A stretch of 64,000 nt of DNA from Planktothricoides raciborskii GIHE-MW2 (GCF_040564635.1 NZ_CP159837.1:7151836-7215835), one strand, 5' to 3'; positions 35,609 through 44,137 are shown, numbered from the stretch's first letter. Translations and numbers: made by a program. The notes: generated by a model not told the origin, from the letters alone.

Positions 35609-35935
35609 TATTGTTGTTAATTGTTGTTAGTTATTAGTTGTTTGTTGTTGGTTATTGCAATGTTTTCACAACCAATAACAAACAACCAACAACTAATAAC
35701 CAAGTTATACCAATTTCAAAAATTATTGCTACAATTTCGAGGTTAATTTGAGCGCTTTGCAAAGCGCCCCTCGCAATGCTTGCATCTTTAATTATAAATG
35801 GTATTATTTTATGTCTTTTTACCATCCGTTGCCAATATAATCACCAAAAATAATCTCATCCGTTGCCAATTTAATTTACTGGGCAAGTTGATCTCTAATA
35901 TTCATAGATCGCTGGTTTTTTAATGTGATTAAATT
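35609..35935. other. gene-free spacer with repeats
   Basis: TTGTTGTTAGTTATTAGTTG on the left and ACAACCAACAACTAATAACC on the right form an AT-rich inverted pair (35615..35702). The ATACC-bounded element follows at 35708..35804. No coding signal. Confidence 0.6.
35708..35804. repeat. second copy of the ATACCA/TGGTAT element
   Basis: Begins ATACCAATTT and ends AAATGGTAT. The left 50 bp align with 2148..2197. The centre contains GCGCTTTGCAAAGCGC, a perfect palindrome, absent from the first copy. The family thus shares ends and carries different hairpin centres. Confidence 0.6.
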
Positions 35936-36018
35936 CTAGGTTTTATTCTCGAATATCGCAATTTTATCATCGGTTAAGCCGTTTGATACAAAATGGCATC
36001 AATGAGGCGATCGCACTC
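35936..36018 (-). pseudogene. relic of a second type IIG restriction-methylase C-terminus
   Basis: Minus-strand codons read ECDRLIDAILYQ, then after an apparent 4-base loss GLTDDKIAIFENKT and a TAG stop (35936..35938). The intact type IIG protein at 37927..41907 ends CDRLIDAIVYQLYGLTDKEI, so this is the tail of a diverged paralogue. Nothing else of that gene is recognisable upstream. Confidence 0.75.
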
Positions 36019-36121
36019 CAATTATTTTATTTACCCCAAACCAACGCCAAGAACTCAGAGAAATGACTTCTGCGGTAGTTCAATATTATTCCCCAGAACA
36101 GCCGGAGATATTTGTGAAAAA

Positions 36122-36697
36122 TTACCCAATATTTCCGGCTGCCAAAATTTGCTCTACGGTTAAAGTTAACTCTGGGAAAATTTGAGAGACAATTTCCTGG
36201 TTTCCCGTGAAAACCGTTTCCTCATATAATCCTTCATCCAATCGCAATACAGAAACTTGATTTAAAATTGGGTCTACAATCCAATATTCGGGAATTTCCG
36301 CTGCCGCATATTCCGATCGCTTATATCGATAATCTCGCTGTACCGATTCGGGACTGACCACTTCTACTACTAACAAAGGTGGGGTTTGAAAAACAGCAGA
36401 TTTATCCAGCAATTCGATCGCCTGTTCCTGCAAGACCACGCAAACATCAGTTAACCGAGACTTCCGCCACCCAGTTCTCACTCCTGTTTCTTTAAAACAC
36501 AGCCAAGGTAAATTCATGCGAGAAATTTCAGCTTTAAATATATCGCGAATCATATCGGAAATTAGCAAATGTCTAATCGTTGGCGGATTCATTAGCTCTA
36601 GCCTCCCATCAACCAATTCATAACGGCGATCGCTCCCATCATCATAATTGAGATATTCCTCAAAAGTATATAATTTGGTTGTGATTATGGATGTCAT
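36122..36697 (-). CDS. Uma2 family endonuclease
   Basis: A 191-aa protein of normal Uma2 (DUF820) length. LYTFEEYLNYDDGSDRRYEL and VDGRLELMNPP form the N-terminal signature. The PD-(D/E)xK site is marked by SRLTDVCVV, then PPLLVVEVVSPESVQRDYRYK, followed by AAAEIPEYWIVDPI. AGAGGA stands upstream of the ATG at 36697. It lies downstream of the BrnA antitoxin gene in a leftward run that starts with the type IIG enzyme. Catalytic residues look intact. Confidence 0.9.
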   Translation of the reverse strand: MTSIITTKLYTFEEYLNYDDGSDRRYELVDGRLELMNPPTIRHLLISDMIRDIFKAEISRMNLPWLCFKETGVRTGWRKSRLTDVCVVLQEQAIELLDKSAVFQTPPLLVVEVVSPESVQRDYRYKRSEYAAAEIPEYWIVDPILNQVSVLRLDEGLYEETVFTGNQEIVSQIFPELTLTVEQILAAGNIG

Positions 36698-36817
36698 AGT
36701 TATCCTCTGATTTAATTAGTGATTAATATTATAGCTTAATTGCTTGGGCAACCCAGACTTACCCCCGGTTAAATTTTTATGGGCGATCGCATTCCAATTA
36801 TTGACCACCCTAATTAT

Positions 36818-37102
36818 CTATCTGCTAACAACATCTTTTAACGCTTCATCAATTACTTGTTCGCTAACTCCCCGACGCTTCAAACTGGCAATCAACGCGG
36901 TGACTGTTTCGCTTTCAAATCGCTCTAAATCTTGACGCAATCCCTGACCAATATAAGCGCGAATCAATGGCTGATAATCAGAAAAACCCAACAATGGGGC
37001 AATCCGCTTGAGGTCTTCCACCACATCTTCAGGAATATTAATCGTCAAGCTAGTCATGGGACGATTTCTTTTTAAGCGTTTTTTTAACTGCTCAATTTTC
37101 AT
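36818..37102 (-). CDS. BrnA/CopG-type antitoxin, orphan
   Basis: A 94-aa ribbon-helix-helix-like protein. After a basic N-terminus, MTSLTINIPEDVVEDLKRIA forms the DNA-binding strand and first helix, then GFSDYQPLIRAYIGQGLRQD is typical of CopG antitoxins paired with BrnT toxins. A strong AGGAGAGAG precedes the ATG at 37102. The gene directly upstream should be brnT, but only its last codons remain (37116..37178). The antitoxin is therefore an apparent survivor and may still repress its old promoter. The family call is good; the exact name BrnA is inferred from the BrnT relic. Confidence 0.8.
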   Translation of the reverse strand: MKIEQLKKRLKRNRPMTSLTINIPEDVVEDLKRIAPLLGFSDYQPLIRAYIGQGLRQDLERFESETVTALIASLKRRGVSEQVIDEALKDVVSR

Positions 37103-37115
37103 AGATTTCTCTCTC

Positions 37116-37178
37116 CTAACGAGTTGCTTTACGCGCTGAAATAATCCGAATTGTATTATCCTTCGGTATCAGTGTTTA
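37116..37178 (-). pseudogene. C-terminal relic of a BrnT toxin
   Basis: Codons before the TAG at 37116..37118 read LIPKDNTIRIISARKATR. IRIISARKAT is the near-invariant end of BrnT ribonuclease toxins. An in-frame TAA lies just upstream, and no further BrnT sequence is seen. The relic stops 13 bp before the antitoxin start. Confidence 0.75.
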
Positions 37179-37211
37179 TTGAGCCATCATGGGGCAGTTT
37201 TTAGCTATATT

Positions 37212-37619
37212 TTAGGCTTTATTCTGAATCATATTCTCTTGTTTGAGTTGTTCAACATAATCTGCCATTCCAGCTTCCGCAAGTTCTCTATCTTCTTGGG
37301 CAAATTCTTGATAGAGGTGGGCAAATTGATGCAGATCGAGTGATTTTTGAGAGAATCGACTGCGAAATTTGATAATTTCGATAAATTCGGCAATTTGCTG
37401 CAATTGTTCATCGTTAAATTGCTCGATTTCTTGTTTGATCTTATCTTTAGTTGCTTGTATTTCGGGGTTCCTAACATTACGATCATTGCGATCGCTATCT
37501 GCTATTTCAGGAATCAATATAATCGCCTCAACCTGCTGGTTTATATTCGTGATTAACGGCTGGTCTAGGGTGAGGTGTCCTCGCTCATCAATTTTGCCCA
37601 TAACTTTGATTGCTTTCAT
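37212..37619 (-). CDS. putative antitoxin-like protein
   Basis: 135 aa. The N-terminus, MKAIKVMGKIDERGHLTLDQ, has the strand pattern of small AbrB/DUF104-like antitoxin domains. The middle is charged and helical (DKIKQEIEQFNDEQLQQIAE), followed by FIEIIKFRSRF, which resembles DUF2281-type antitoxin tails. GAGGAT stands upstream of the ATG at 37619. It is 45 bp downstream of the YgiT-type gene, inside a leftward run of RM and TA genes. No toxin partner is adjacent. The antitoxin role is inferred from composition and position. Confidence 0.6.
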   Translation of the reverse strand: MKAIKVMGKIDERGHLTLDQPLITNINQQVEAIILIPEIADSDRNDRNVRNPEIQATKDKIKQEIEQFNDEQLQQIAEFIEIIKFRSRFSQKSLDLHQFAHLYQEFAQEDRELAEAGMADYVEQLKQENMIQNKA

Positions 37620-37664
37620 AAAATATCCTCAGAAATTACTTGACGAAATTGTGATCCGACCCGA

Positions 37665-37907
37665 TTAAGCAGATTCTAAATGCGTTACCGGAATTTGTTC
37701 GGTTCTTTCTGGGGATTTTTCTCCGGTTGCCACCTGATGAACCGTATGGATAATGTTAGCTGAATAATAACGATTACCGCAGTTGTCGCAGACTCCGATG
37801 GTTACATTCTCCAAAATCACAAACCCATCTCGATGCTTAAATGCTTCATGCTTGACCGTGCGAGGTTGAACTGTCCCTTCGCAATATTCACATCTGTATC
37901 CGTACAT
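37665..37907 (-). CDS. YgiT-type zinc finger protein (MqsA-like), no toxin adjacent
   Basis: 80 aa. Two CxxC pairs, RCEYCEGTVQPR and VCDNCGNRYYSA, define the YgiT/MqsA zinc-binding domain. In most genomes such proteins follow a DUF4258 toxin gene. Here the only gene upstream is the type IIG enzyme, whose stop is 19 bp before this start, so it may be co-transcribed with that gene. The HTH domain of full MqsA is absent. It could be an antitoxin relic or a regulator adopted by the RM gene. Confidence 0.82.
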   Translation of the reverse strand: MYGYRCEYCEGTVQPRTVKHEAFKHRDGFVILENVTIGVCDNCGNRYYSANIIHTVHQVATGEKSPERTEQIPVTHLESA

Positions 37908-37926
37908 ATTCTTATAGTTTAAGTGA

Positions 37927-40900
37927 TTAGTGGGTCTCTGACTTCCCCTCTACAATAGCAATTTCCTTATCGGTTAAGCCATAGAGTTGATAGACAATGG
38001 CATCGATTAAGCGATCGCACCGCATCAGTTGAGTTTTAATTGGCAGTAAGATATCTAAGCTGGCTTGATATTCTTTGGCCAAAGTTTGCTGGTCTTTGCG
38101 GGCTACCGGGTCGATGTTAATTTTCTTTTTATTTTTCTTCAAGATTTCGATGAATTCATCAAAGCTGAGATGAAGTTCTTCTTTGTAATAGTCTCTTAAG
38201 TAGTTTTGAATTTTTGATTTGTTGGTGAGGTTGTCAATGGGGTAACCGATGAAGCGTTCTAGCCATTGCAAGAAACCTTTAATTTCCGCTTGTTTTTGTT
38301 TGTTCAGTTCTAGCATTTGTTCCGCTAGATAAGCTAACAGATCGTGAATCACATCCGCTTCTTCTGGCTGTTGGTTGAGGTGATGGTTGACTTGGGTTAA
38401 AAGTGGGTCAAGTTGGCCATTTTTTTGATATTGCTGGTAGAGGTTAATCGTATTTTCCAGGGCTTGTTGTCGGCGATCGCTTGGAGTGGTAAAGTTGATT
38501 TTACGGATGGGAATTGTTTTTAATTGCGGCGCTTGAAATTGGAAATATCCTCCACTCATAACCAGACTACCAAAATAAATATCATAAACAAACGCAATTA
38601 AGTGACTATTTAAAATAGCAGATAAGTAACCAAGTGAATAATCGGATTTATAAGCAAAATTAGTGTTAGCTGAAGCATACTCACCGAGTAAATCACAAAA
38701 TACTTCTGGATATTTGGAAATTTTTGAAAAAATAATTTTAGGATTTTTGTATTGGCTTTTACGTTTCGCAGATATTACAGAATTACTCATATCTAAATAT
38801 GGAGTTAAAATTTTAACTCTTTGATGAGTTAATGTTTCTATTCCCCAGGTAATAGTCCACCTGTCAATTAAACCAGTATTGATAAACTTGATACAATGTT
38901 CATTTTTACGATCCACTAAAGCTTGAGAATAAGCGTCCGCTTCTGCGGCTGTACTGGAGGCATTAACAACAGCAATTTGCTCAAGTTTGACTGATTGACT
39001 TTCAATCTTTAATGCCAATTCCAAAAAATTGGAAATGAGAAAACCCCAAATACAATCGGGTAATTTGCTTAAATAACTACTCCGTTGGTGAACAATACTT
39101 GTTGCTTTAAAATTGGATGCCATTGATTCAATGATAATTTCATACTCTTGATTTGGTGTGCTAGATTGGAACATAGAAACAACTGGATATATTGATGGAT
39201 CGGCAAAGATCGGCAAATAAGATACATTCAGTAATCTTAAAAAATGTTTATGATTAATAATATATTCTCTAAAAGCTTGGGCATAAGGCGCTGACAAAAA
39301 TTTATTAGGTATAATCATTCCTGAAATGCCATTTTTCTTGACTAAATTAATTCCTTTTTCTACGAATATAATATAGATATCATAAGCTCCAGCAGCAGAC
39401 TTAAATTGATTTTTCCAATACGGCTTTTCAAAAACAGAAAGATTTTGATTTAGCTGAATAGCATTTATATAAGGAGGATTACCCACTACGGCATCAAACC
39501 CGGCATTTTCATGCCAACTGGCATTTTCCAAATCAATAAACACCTCTGGAAATTCTAAATCCCAATGAAAAAACCGTTTTTCCTCACTAATTTTTTGCGC
39601 TTCCTGATAAACCGTTTTATCTGGTTTCTTCATCTTTTCAGGATTAGCCGTAATTGCATCAGTTCCATAGACCCGCAAAAACTTATCCGCTTCCTTCACC
39701 CCAAAAAACTGAGACACATAAATATCTAACAAACGCTTATAAGGTTTTGCTGCCTCATCGAAAGACCGAAATAACCGTTCGCTTTGCTCAACTTCCGCAA
39801 AGGTCGCATCACTTAAAACACTCACCCCGCGCATAATTTCCGCCGCTGTCAATAAACCCACAAACGGCCCGGTTAATAAATTGAACTGACCGCTTTCTTC
39901 CTGCATCATCTTCGCTTCTGCTTCTCTCGCTGTTGTGCCAATCAGCGAATTTCCACAGCGCAAATGATGGTCTAAAAAACTCAAAGGTGCGCCAATAGTA
40001 AACGAATGTAACCATAAGCTAACTTTCGCCAACTCGACTGCCATTGGGTTTAAATCCACCCCATAAATACAGCGTTTCATTACCACCCGTTGTAACAGTT
40101 GAGTGGGTTCTAGTCGATCGGGATTAATAGTAATGCTTTGCTGCGCTAAATTATTTAAGATACTTTCACGAGTTTGATCCAGCATTTCTAACACTGGATT
40201 ATGTTCGGGATATTCGCTTAAAATCGTGCTTAACTCATCGGTCAAATAATCCACCGCTTCCACTAAAAAGTGACCGCTACCCATTGCCGGATCGCAGACT
40301 TTGATATCCAGTAACGTGCTTTGGGCTTCTCGTTCTAAGCGTTGTAAATCTTTTTGCAATCCCCTGAGACTTTGCTGCCCTAACCGCTGATCTTTTAAGC
40401 GATCGCGCAATTGGGCTATTTGCCCCATCAATCCCTCAAACCGTTCTTTTCGCTGTTGCAAAATCGGCTTAATCGTGTGGCTGACAATATACTTCACAAT
40501 ATATTCTGGAGTATAATAAGACCCGGTGGCTTTTCGTTCTCCTTTGTCATTTTCTAAATAAACTTTTACTCCTTCTCCCCCCTTAGAAAAGGGGGGCTGG
40601 GGGGGATCGATCGCGATCCGATATTCCAACAAACCCTCATAAATAGACCCCAGTTGCCGCACTCCCAAAAAACTATAATCGATTGGCTGTCCTTCAAATC
40701 GCGCCAAGCGATCTAAAACTGGGGCTAGTACCGCATCCGCTATTTTAAATTGAGATAAAAAATGATTTGCCCGGTGTTCGCTACTATCTTCTGGCTGATA
40801 AAAATCAAAGTGAAATAAACCGCCATTATAGCGAGGAACTCCTAACCCGGAATCGCCGCGATCGACAATTTGAAATAAACTCAAGAGGCGATCGTACATT

Positions 40901-41907
40901 GCCGTAGAAGTTTGGCTCAATTTTTTCTGAGTATCTATACTTTGAGCAACTTCTTGGGTTAACTGAATTAAACTATAATCCCGATAATCCCCGTCAATGG
41001 GTAACAGATTTCTCGCTTCCGCATAAAGCAAAAATAACAACTTATAAAGAAAGGATAAAGTTGCCTCATAAACCTTGTCCGCTTCCACCGCTTTTTTCTG
41101 TCGGGAAGCATTCGCCACAAAACCCCCCGCTAAATCAGGAAATAGGCGATCGAACACCAAAGCTTTTAACTCATTTCCGACTCTGGTCGCATAAGTCGTA
41201 CTGCCTTCGCGGACTCGTTCTAAAAAATTGCGTCCTTGAGAATCTTTAACAAATGCTTCCTGGCGAAAAAATAGCCAAAAATATTTAAACTGATCTAATT
41301 TATTAACCCGATCTGGGGCAGCGTTTTCCAGTAGTTCTACCAAATCCACTGGATAAAATTCTGTAGCGGTTGAAGATGCTTGGCGATAATATAGCCGCCA
41401 TTCTCGACCATTGGTTAAAATCCCCCAATCCACCCCGGTTCCGGTGAGATAATTAGTAATCTGAAACGAGGGGTTTTCATTCTTATAAATATCTCGGTTA
41501 TCGTTAGCCGAAACTTTGCTTAAAGGACGTTCCCAATATTTCGCCTCGGCGATCGCCTTCACCCTGGGATAAAAAGCTGTTTCATCATTTTGTAGCGCAA
41601 AAGCAGCATCGCGATCGCTCTCATTATCAAATAAAGCATAATCGGGACGTTGTGTGCGACCTTTACCGCGAGTTTTCACCTGAGTAATATAACTAAATCC
41701 CAAAATTTCCAACGCGGGTTTAATAAAAATTTCCTCAGTTTGGGCTTCGCTGAGGCTGGGCAGTAAATCTTTTTTCGATAAATAAAGGCTATTCAACTGG
41801 TTAAACCCCACCGCTACATTTTCCGCCCATTCTGGACAGTCTTGGAGACGGTGATCTAAATAATGTTGTGAAAATAGCGGTTTGTTGGGTTTTTGTTGAT
41901 TTGCCAT
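37927..41907 (-). CDS. type IIG restriction-modification enzyme (Eco57I-like)
   Basis: 1326 aa. N-terminal PD-(D/E)xK nuclease: RPDYALF with D89, then KAIAEAKYWER with E121 and K123. A helical connector follows. The gamma-class N6-adenine methyltransferase has motif I KVCDPAMGSGHFLVEAV near 535-550 and motif IV FDAVVGNPPYINA near 805. A C-terminal target-recognition and helical region ends CDRLIDAIVYQLYGLTDKEI. One protein cuts and methylates. GGGAT precedes the ATG at 41907. Residues about 433-445 (DPPQPPFSKGGEG) are encoded by a dispersed intergenic-type repeat inserted in frame. A relic of a second copy's tail lies at 35936..36018. The recognition site is unknown. Confidence 0.9.
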   Translation of the reverse strand: MANQQKPNKPLFSQHYLDHRLQDCPEWAENVAVGFNQLNSLYLSKKDLLPSLSEAQTEEIFIKPALEILGFSYITQVKTRGKGRTQRPDYALFDNESDRDAAFALQNDETAFYPRVKAIAEAKYWERPLSKVSANDNRDIYKNENPSFQITNYLTGTGVDWGILTNGREWRLYYRQASSTATEFYPVDLVELLENAAPDRVNKLDQFKYFWLFFRQEAFVKDSQGRNFLERVREGSTTYATRVGNELKALVFDRLFPDLAGGFVANASRQKKAVEADKVYEATLSFLYKLLFLLYAEARNLLPIDGDYRDYSLIQLTQEVAQSIDTQKKLSQTSTAMYDRLLSLFQIVDRGDSGLGVPRYNGGLFHFDFYQPEDSSEHRANHFLSQFKIADAVLAPVLDRLARFEGQPIDYSFLGVRQLGSIYEGLLEYRIAIDPPQPPFSKGGEGVKVYLENDKGERKATGSYYTPEYIVKYIVSHTIKPILQQRKERFEGLMGQIAQLRDRLKDQRLGQQSLRGLQKDLQRLEREAQSTLLDIKVCDPAMGSGHFLVEAVDYLTDELSTILSEYPEHNPVLEMLDQTRESILNNLAQQSITINPDRLEPTQLLQRVVMKRCIYGVDLNPMAVELAKVSLWLHSFTIGAPLSFLDHHLRCGNSLIGTTAREAEAKMMQEESGQFNLLTGPFVGLLTAAEIMRGVSVLSDATFAEVEQSERLFRSFDEAAKPYKRLLDIYVSQFFGVKEADKFLRVYGTDAITANPEKMKKPDKTVYQEAQKISEEKRFFHWDLEFPEVFIDLENASWHENAGFDAVVGNPPYINAIQLNQNLSVFEKPYWKNQFKSAAGAYDIYIIFVEKGINLVKKNGISGMIIPNKFLSAPYAQAFREYIINHKHFLRLLNVSYLPIFADPSIYPVVSMFQSSTPNQEYEIIIESMASNFKATSIVHQRSSYLSKLPDCIWGFLISNFLELALKIESQSVKLEQIAVVNASSTAAEADAYSQALVDRKNEHCIKFINTGLIDRWTITWGIETLTHQRVKILTPYLDMSNSVISAKRKSQYKNPKIIFSKISKYPEVFCDLLGEYASANTNFAYKSDYSLGYLSAILNSHLIAFVYDIYFGSLVMSGGYFQFQAPQLKTIPIRKINFTTPSDRRQQALENTINLYQQYQKNGQLDPLLTQVNHHLNQQPEEADVIHDLLAYLAEQMLELNKQKQAEIKGFLQWLERFIGYPIDNLTNKSKIQNYLRDYYKEELHLSFDEFIEILKKNKKKINIDPVARKDQQTLAKEYQASLDILLPIKTQLMRCDRLIDAIVYQLYGLTDKEIAIVEGKSETH
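40571..40606. repeat. dispersed palindromic repeat inside the type IIG coding region
   Basis: CCCCCCTTAGAAAAGGGGGG plus flanking G-rich bases encode PPQPPFSKGGEG on the minus strand. The same repeat class occurs in spacers at 58716..58749. The insertion keeps the reading frame and lies just before the methyltransferase domain. Confidence 0.8.
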
Positions 41908-41944
41908 GATTTCATCCCAGAATATTTTAGATCCATGTTTATTT

Positions 41945-41975
41945 TATAACCACAAAGACACAAAGAACACCAAGT
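41945..41975. repeat. CACAAAGACACAAAGAAC repeat
   Basis: Reverse-complement relative of the 15460..15482 sequence (GTTCTCTGTGTCTTTGTGGT), a frequent dispersed cyanobacterial repeat. It lies upstream of the type IIG gene. Confidence 0.6.
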
Positions 41976-42044
41976 TTACTTTTCTTTATGTTTTTTTTAT
42001 GTTTTCTGGGTCTGAAGTGATTTTTTTCTGCACTACCAAAGTTA

Positions 42045-42114
42045 GGCGATCGCCCCCTATATTTTCCTCTCCGCACCTAGGGGCGATATTGCCTCCGCAA
42101 CCAGGTGCGATCGC
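42045..42114. repeat. GCGATCGCCCCCTAT repeat, copy 1
   Basis: Shares TTTTCCTCTCCGCA and GGGCGATATTGCCTCCGCAA with copies at 42871..42940 and 43975..44020. GC-rich, built on HIP1 sites at both ends. Confidence 0.75.
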
Positions 42115-42134
42115 TCACAATTGTAACAGATTTA

Positions 42135-42580
42135 TTATTCTTCTACCAACTTCAAAGCTTCTACTTTCAAATCCTCATTGAGATAAAATCCATTAACTTG
42201 TAATTCATCCAGAAGCGGCTTGAGAAATGGAATTAGTCCAGCTTGTTTTGCTTTAACTAAAACTCCCACAGTGCCAATAATAGAAATACCCAAATTTTTA
42301 GCGACAAATCGGGCTTGTCGGTCATCCAGACTAATCTGGAATCCTCGTTAATAAGCCAGAGCGATCGCCTCAGCTTCCCCCTCATCAACCAGCATTTTTA
42401 TCGCTCCCACCATCCCCAAATCTGATGGTTTTTCTACCTGAAGCCAAGGCAGGGAAATACCAAAGCTTGTACAGCTTGGGGAATTATAATTTTCTGAAAA
42501 AGCACCGGAAGCAAATCTAGATAGCCAATCCTTTCTAGCCCAATTAAACAAGTGCTATCGGTAATCACTACTGAATTCAT
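42135..42580 (-). pseudogene. DUF3368 (PIN-like) toxin gene, frameshifted and stopped
   Basis: Starting at ATG 42580 the frame reads NSVVITDSTCLIGLERIGYL, then IIIPQAVQA. Near 42470 the reading frame shifts: FGISLPWLQVEKPSDLG and DEGEAEAIALAY follow in another frame, which then meets TAA at 42348..42350. The same frame resumes RGFQISLDDRQARFVAKNLG up to a TAA at 42135. These are the parts of a DUF3368 PIN-like toxin. Its start overlaps the intact UPF0175 antitoxin gene by 4 bp, the usual order of this module. Two separate lesions make the toxin inactive. Confidence 0.88.
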
Positions 42581-42804
42581 AACCCAACTTCCTCGCGTAA
42601 TTCTTCGGGAGAATAGGCAAATACGGGAACGCGATATTTGCCTAAAATTTCTATAAAACTTCGCTTAGAATAACCAGCTAACTTGGCGGCTTTTCCCAGG
42701 GAAACTTTACCCACCTCATATAGTTTGATCGCTAAAAGTAGTTTGGCTTCATCCTCAGATAAGCCCGGTGGTAGATTCACTTTTAACTCGATTGTATTCA
42801 TCAT
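42577..42804 (-). CDS. UPF0175 family antitoxin
   Basis: 75 aa. LPPGLSEDEAKLLLAIKLYE, then VSLGKAAKLAGYSKRSFIEI, is the UPF0175 pattern, a winged-helix-like DNA-binding protein paired with DUF3368 toxins. Two adjacent ATGs exist (42804 and 42801). The stop overlaps the toxin start. Because the toxin reading frame is broken, only the antitoxin should now be made. Confidence 0.88.
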   Translation of the reverse strand: MMNTIELKVNLPPGLSEDEAKLLLAIKLYEVGKVSLGKAAKLAGYSKRSFIEILGKYRVPVFAYSPEELREEVGL

Positions 42805-42870
42805 AATAGTCTGTCTCTAATGATTTAAAAAGAATCTGGATTTGATATCTATCGTAATTATAGCTTATGG

Positions 42871-42940
42871 ATCGCCCTGACCGCACCTCCAAACCCCAAG
42901 CAGGGGCGATATTGCCTCCGCAACCAGGAGCGATCGCACC
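42871..42940. repeat. GCGATCGC-bounded repeat, copy 2
   Basis: Contains GGGCGATATTGCCTCCGCAA followed by CCAGGAGCGATCGCACC, close to copy 1 at 42045..42114. Lies in the divergent spacer between the antitoxin and RelE-like genes. Confidence 0.75.
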
Positions 42941-42987
42941 CAAATATCTGCTAAAATAAAAACAAATTCCCGACAATAGCAAAAAAT

Positions 42988-43308
42988 ATGGAAACAAAAA
43001 CTACCCAAAATACCGTAGAAATTCATCCCAGTGTTCTAGCGGGTTTAGATGTCTTATCCCCAGAAGAAAAAGAACGGGTTTTAAACGCGATCGCCTCCCT
43101 GGAAACCTTCTCCCTAGAACAACCCTTGACAGCGAACATTCAGAAATTCACTCCAGCCGATCAGCCTCCCTTTTATCTGCTTCACGCAACTCCCAGCTAC
43201 CGAGCAATCTTTGTTGTCACCGATGGCATAGTAGAAATTATTGACCTGTTTCTCAAAGAAAGATTAGAATGGTTTGCCCAACCAACTAATAAATTATCAA
43301 CAATCTAG
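42988..43308 (+). CDS. small RelE/ParE-like protein upstream of a Shedu-like gene
   Basis: 106 aa. The N-terminal helix segment LAGLDVLSPEEKERVLNAIA and the C-terminal strands YLLHATPSYRAIFVVTDGIV and EIIDLFLKERLEWF give the helix-then-sheet layout of RelE-type toxins, with an Arg in the YRAIF strand. No antitoxin gene is adjacent on this strand. The Shedu-like gene starts 5 bp after the stop, so the two are probably co-transcribed. It could be a toxin or a cofactor of that nuclease; neither is shown. Confidence 0.6.
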   Translation: METKTTQNTVEIHPSVLAGLDVLSPEEKERVLNAIASLETFSLEQPLTANIQKFTPADQPPFYLLHATPSYRAIFVVTDGIVEIIDLFLKERLEWFAQPTNKLSTI

Positions 43309-43313
43309 CCAAA

Positions 43314-43952
43314 ATGAAACAATTTTTAAAATTTCATTTCAATCCAATTCTATGCCATCAACAGCTTGATGAGTTCCGCTACCTCATGCAAAGTCGTGAA
43401 TTTTTATCCGAATTTGACGATATTCTGCCATTTTTTAAACAACGGCATCAGTTATCCGCCTTAGTGGGTTCTTACCATGCGAAAATTATTCGACCGGATA
43501 GAATTGCCTTTGAATACGATATATTTGGAGATTTAAAGATCGATTTAGTGGTGGGATATTCGGTGACAAATGCTTATTGTTTCATAGAATTCGAGGATGC
43601 CACTGCCAACAGTATTTTTGTCTCTAAAGCCGGTAAAAGCACTCCAGAATGGTCGCCCCGATTCGAGCGCGGATTTAATCAAATCGTCGATTGGTTTTGG
43701 AAGCTAAACGATTTTGAAAAAACCGATGATTTTGAAAATCGATTTAATAGCCGGTCTATTGACTACACCGGATTACTGATTATCGGCAGAAATGAGCATT
43801 TGGAACGTCGAGAAAAAAAGAGGTTGCAATGGCGTCAAAAAAACTTAGTTGTGAATTATCGACATATCACCTGTATTACCTTTGATGAGTTATACCAAAC
43901 TTTATTACGTCGTCTTGTTCAATATCAATTCGTTAGTCAGGAAGATAATTAA
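43314..43952 (+). CDS. Shedu (DUF4263/SduA)-like protein
   Basis: 212 aa. FEYDIFGDLKIDLVVG, then YCFIEFEDATANSIF, resembles the nuclease core of DUF4263 proteins. SPRFERGFNQIVDWFWKLND, YTGLLIIGRNEHLERREKKR and HITCITFDELYQTLLRR complete the family profile as I know it. In Shedu defence, SduA is a PD-(D/E)xK nuclease. Here the expected Lys of the ExK triplet is Glu (EFED), so either the subfamily uses a variant site or the protein is inactive. It follows the RelE-like gene by 5 bp. Confidence 0.7.
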   Translation: MKQFLKFHFNPILCHQQLDEFRYLMQSREFLSEFDDILPFFKQRHQLSALVGSYHAKIIRPDRIAFEYDIFGDLKIDLVVGYSVTNAYCFIEFEDATANSIFVSKAGKSTPEWSPRFERGFNQIVDWFWKLNDFEKTDDFENRFNSRSIDYTGLLIIGRNEHLERREKKRLQWRQKNLVVNYRHITCITFDELYQTLLRRLVQYQFVSQEDN

Positions 43953-44137
43953 GCTGACTGTTGGAGGTGCGTTAGCGATCGCCCCCTATCTTTTCCTCTC
44001 CGCAACCAGGGGCGATCGCCTTTTTAACCAGTTCCGTCACTACCTCTGGATTATTAGTTTTAAAGATAATTTAAAGATAATTTATGTCATCCTCTCACCG
44101 CTTCATGCTTTTCTGTTTCAGGATATCAGGATGAAAT

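Noticed and set aside
7022..42350. Genetic recoding of TAA, because three genes have in-frame TAA followed by conserved sequence
   Set aside because: Intact genes in the window end normally with TAA, and each affected gene has additional lesions, so pseudogenisation is the simpler account.
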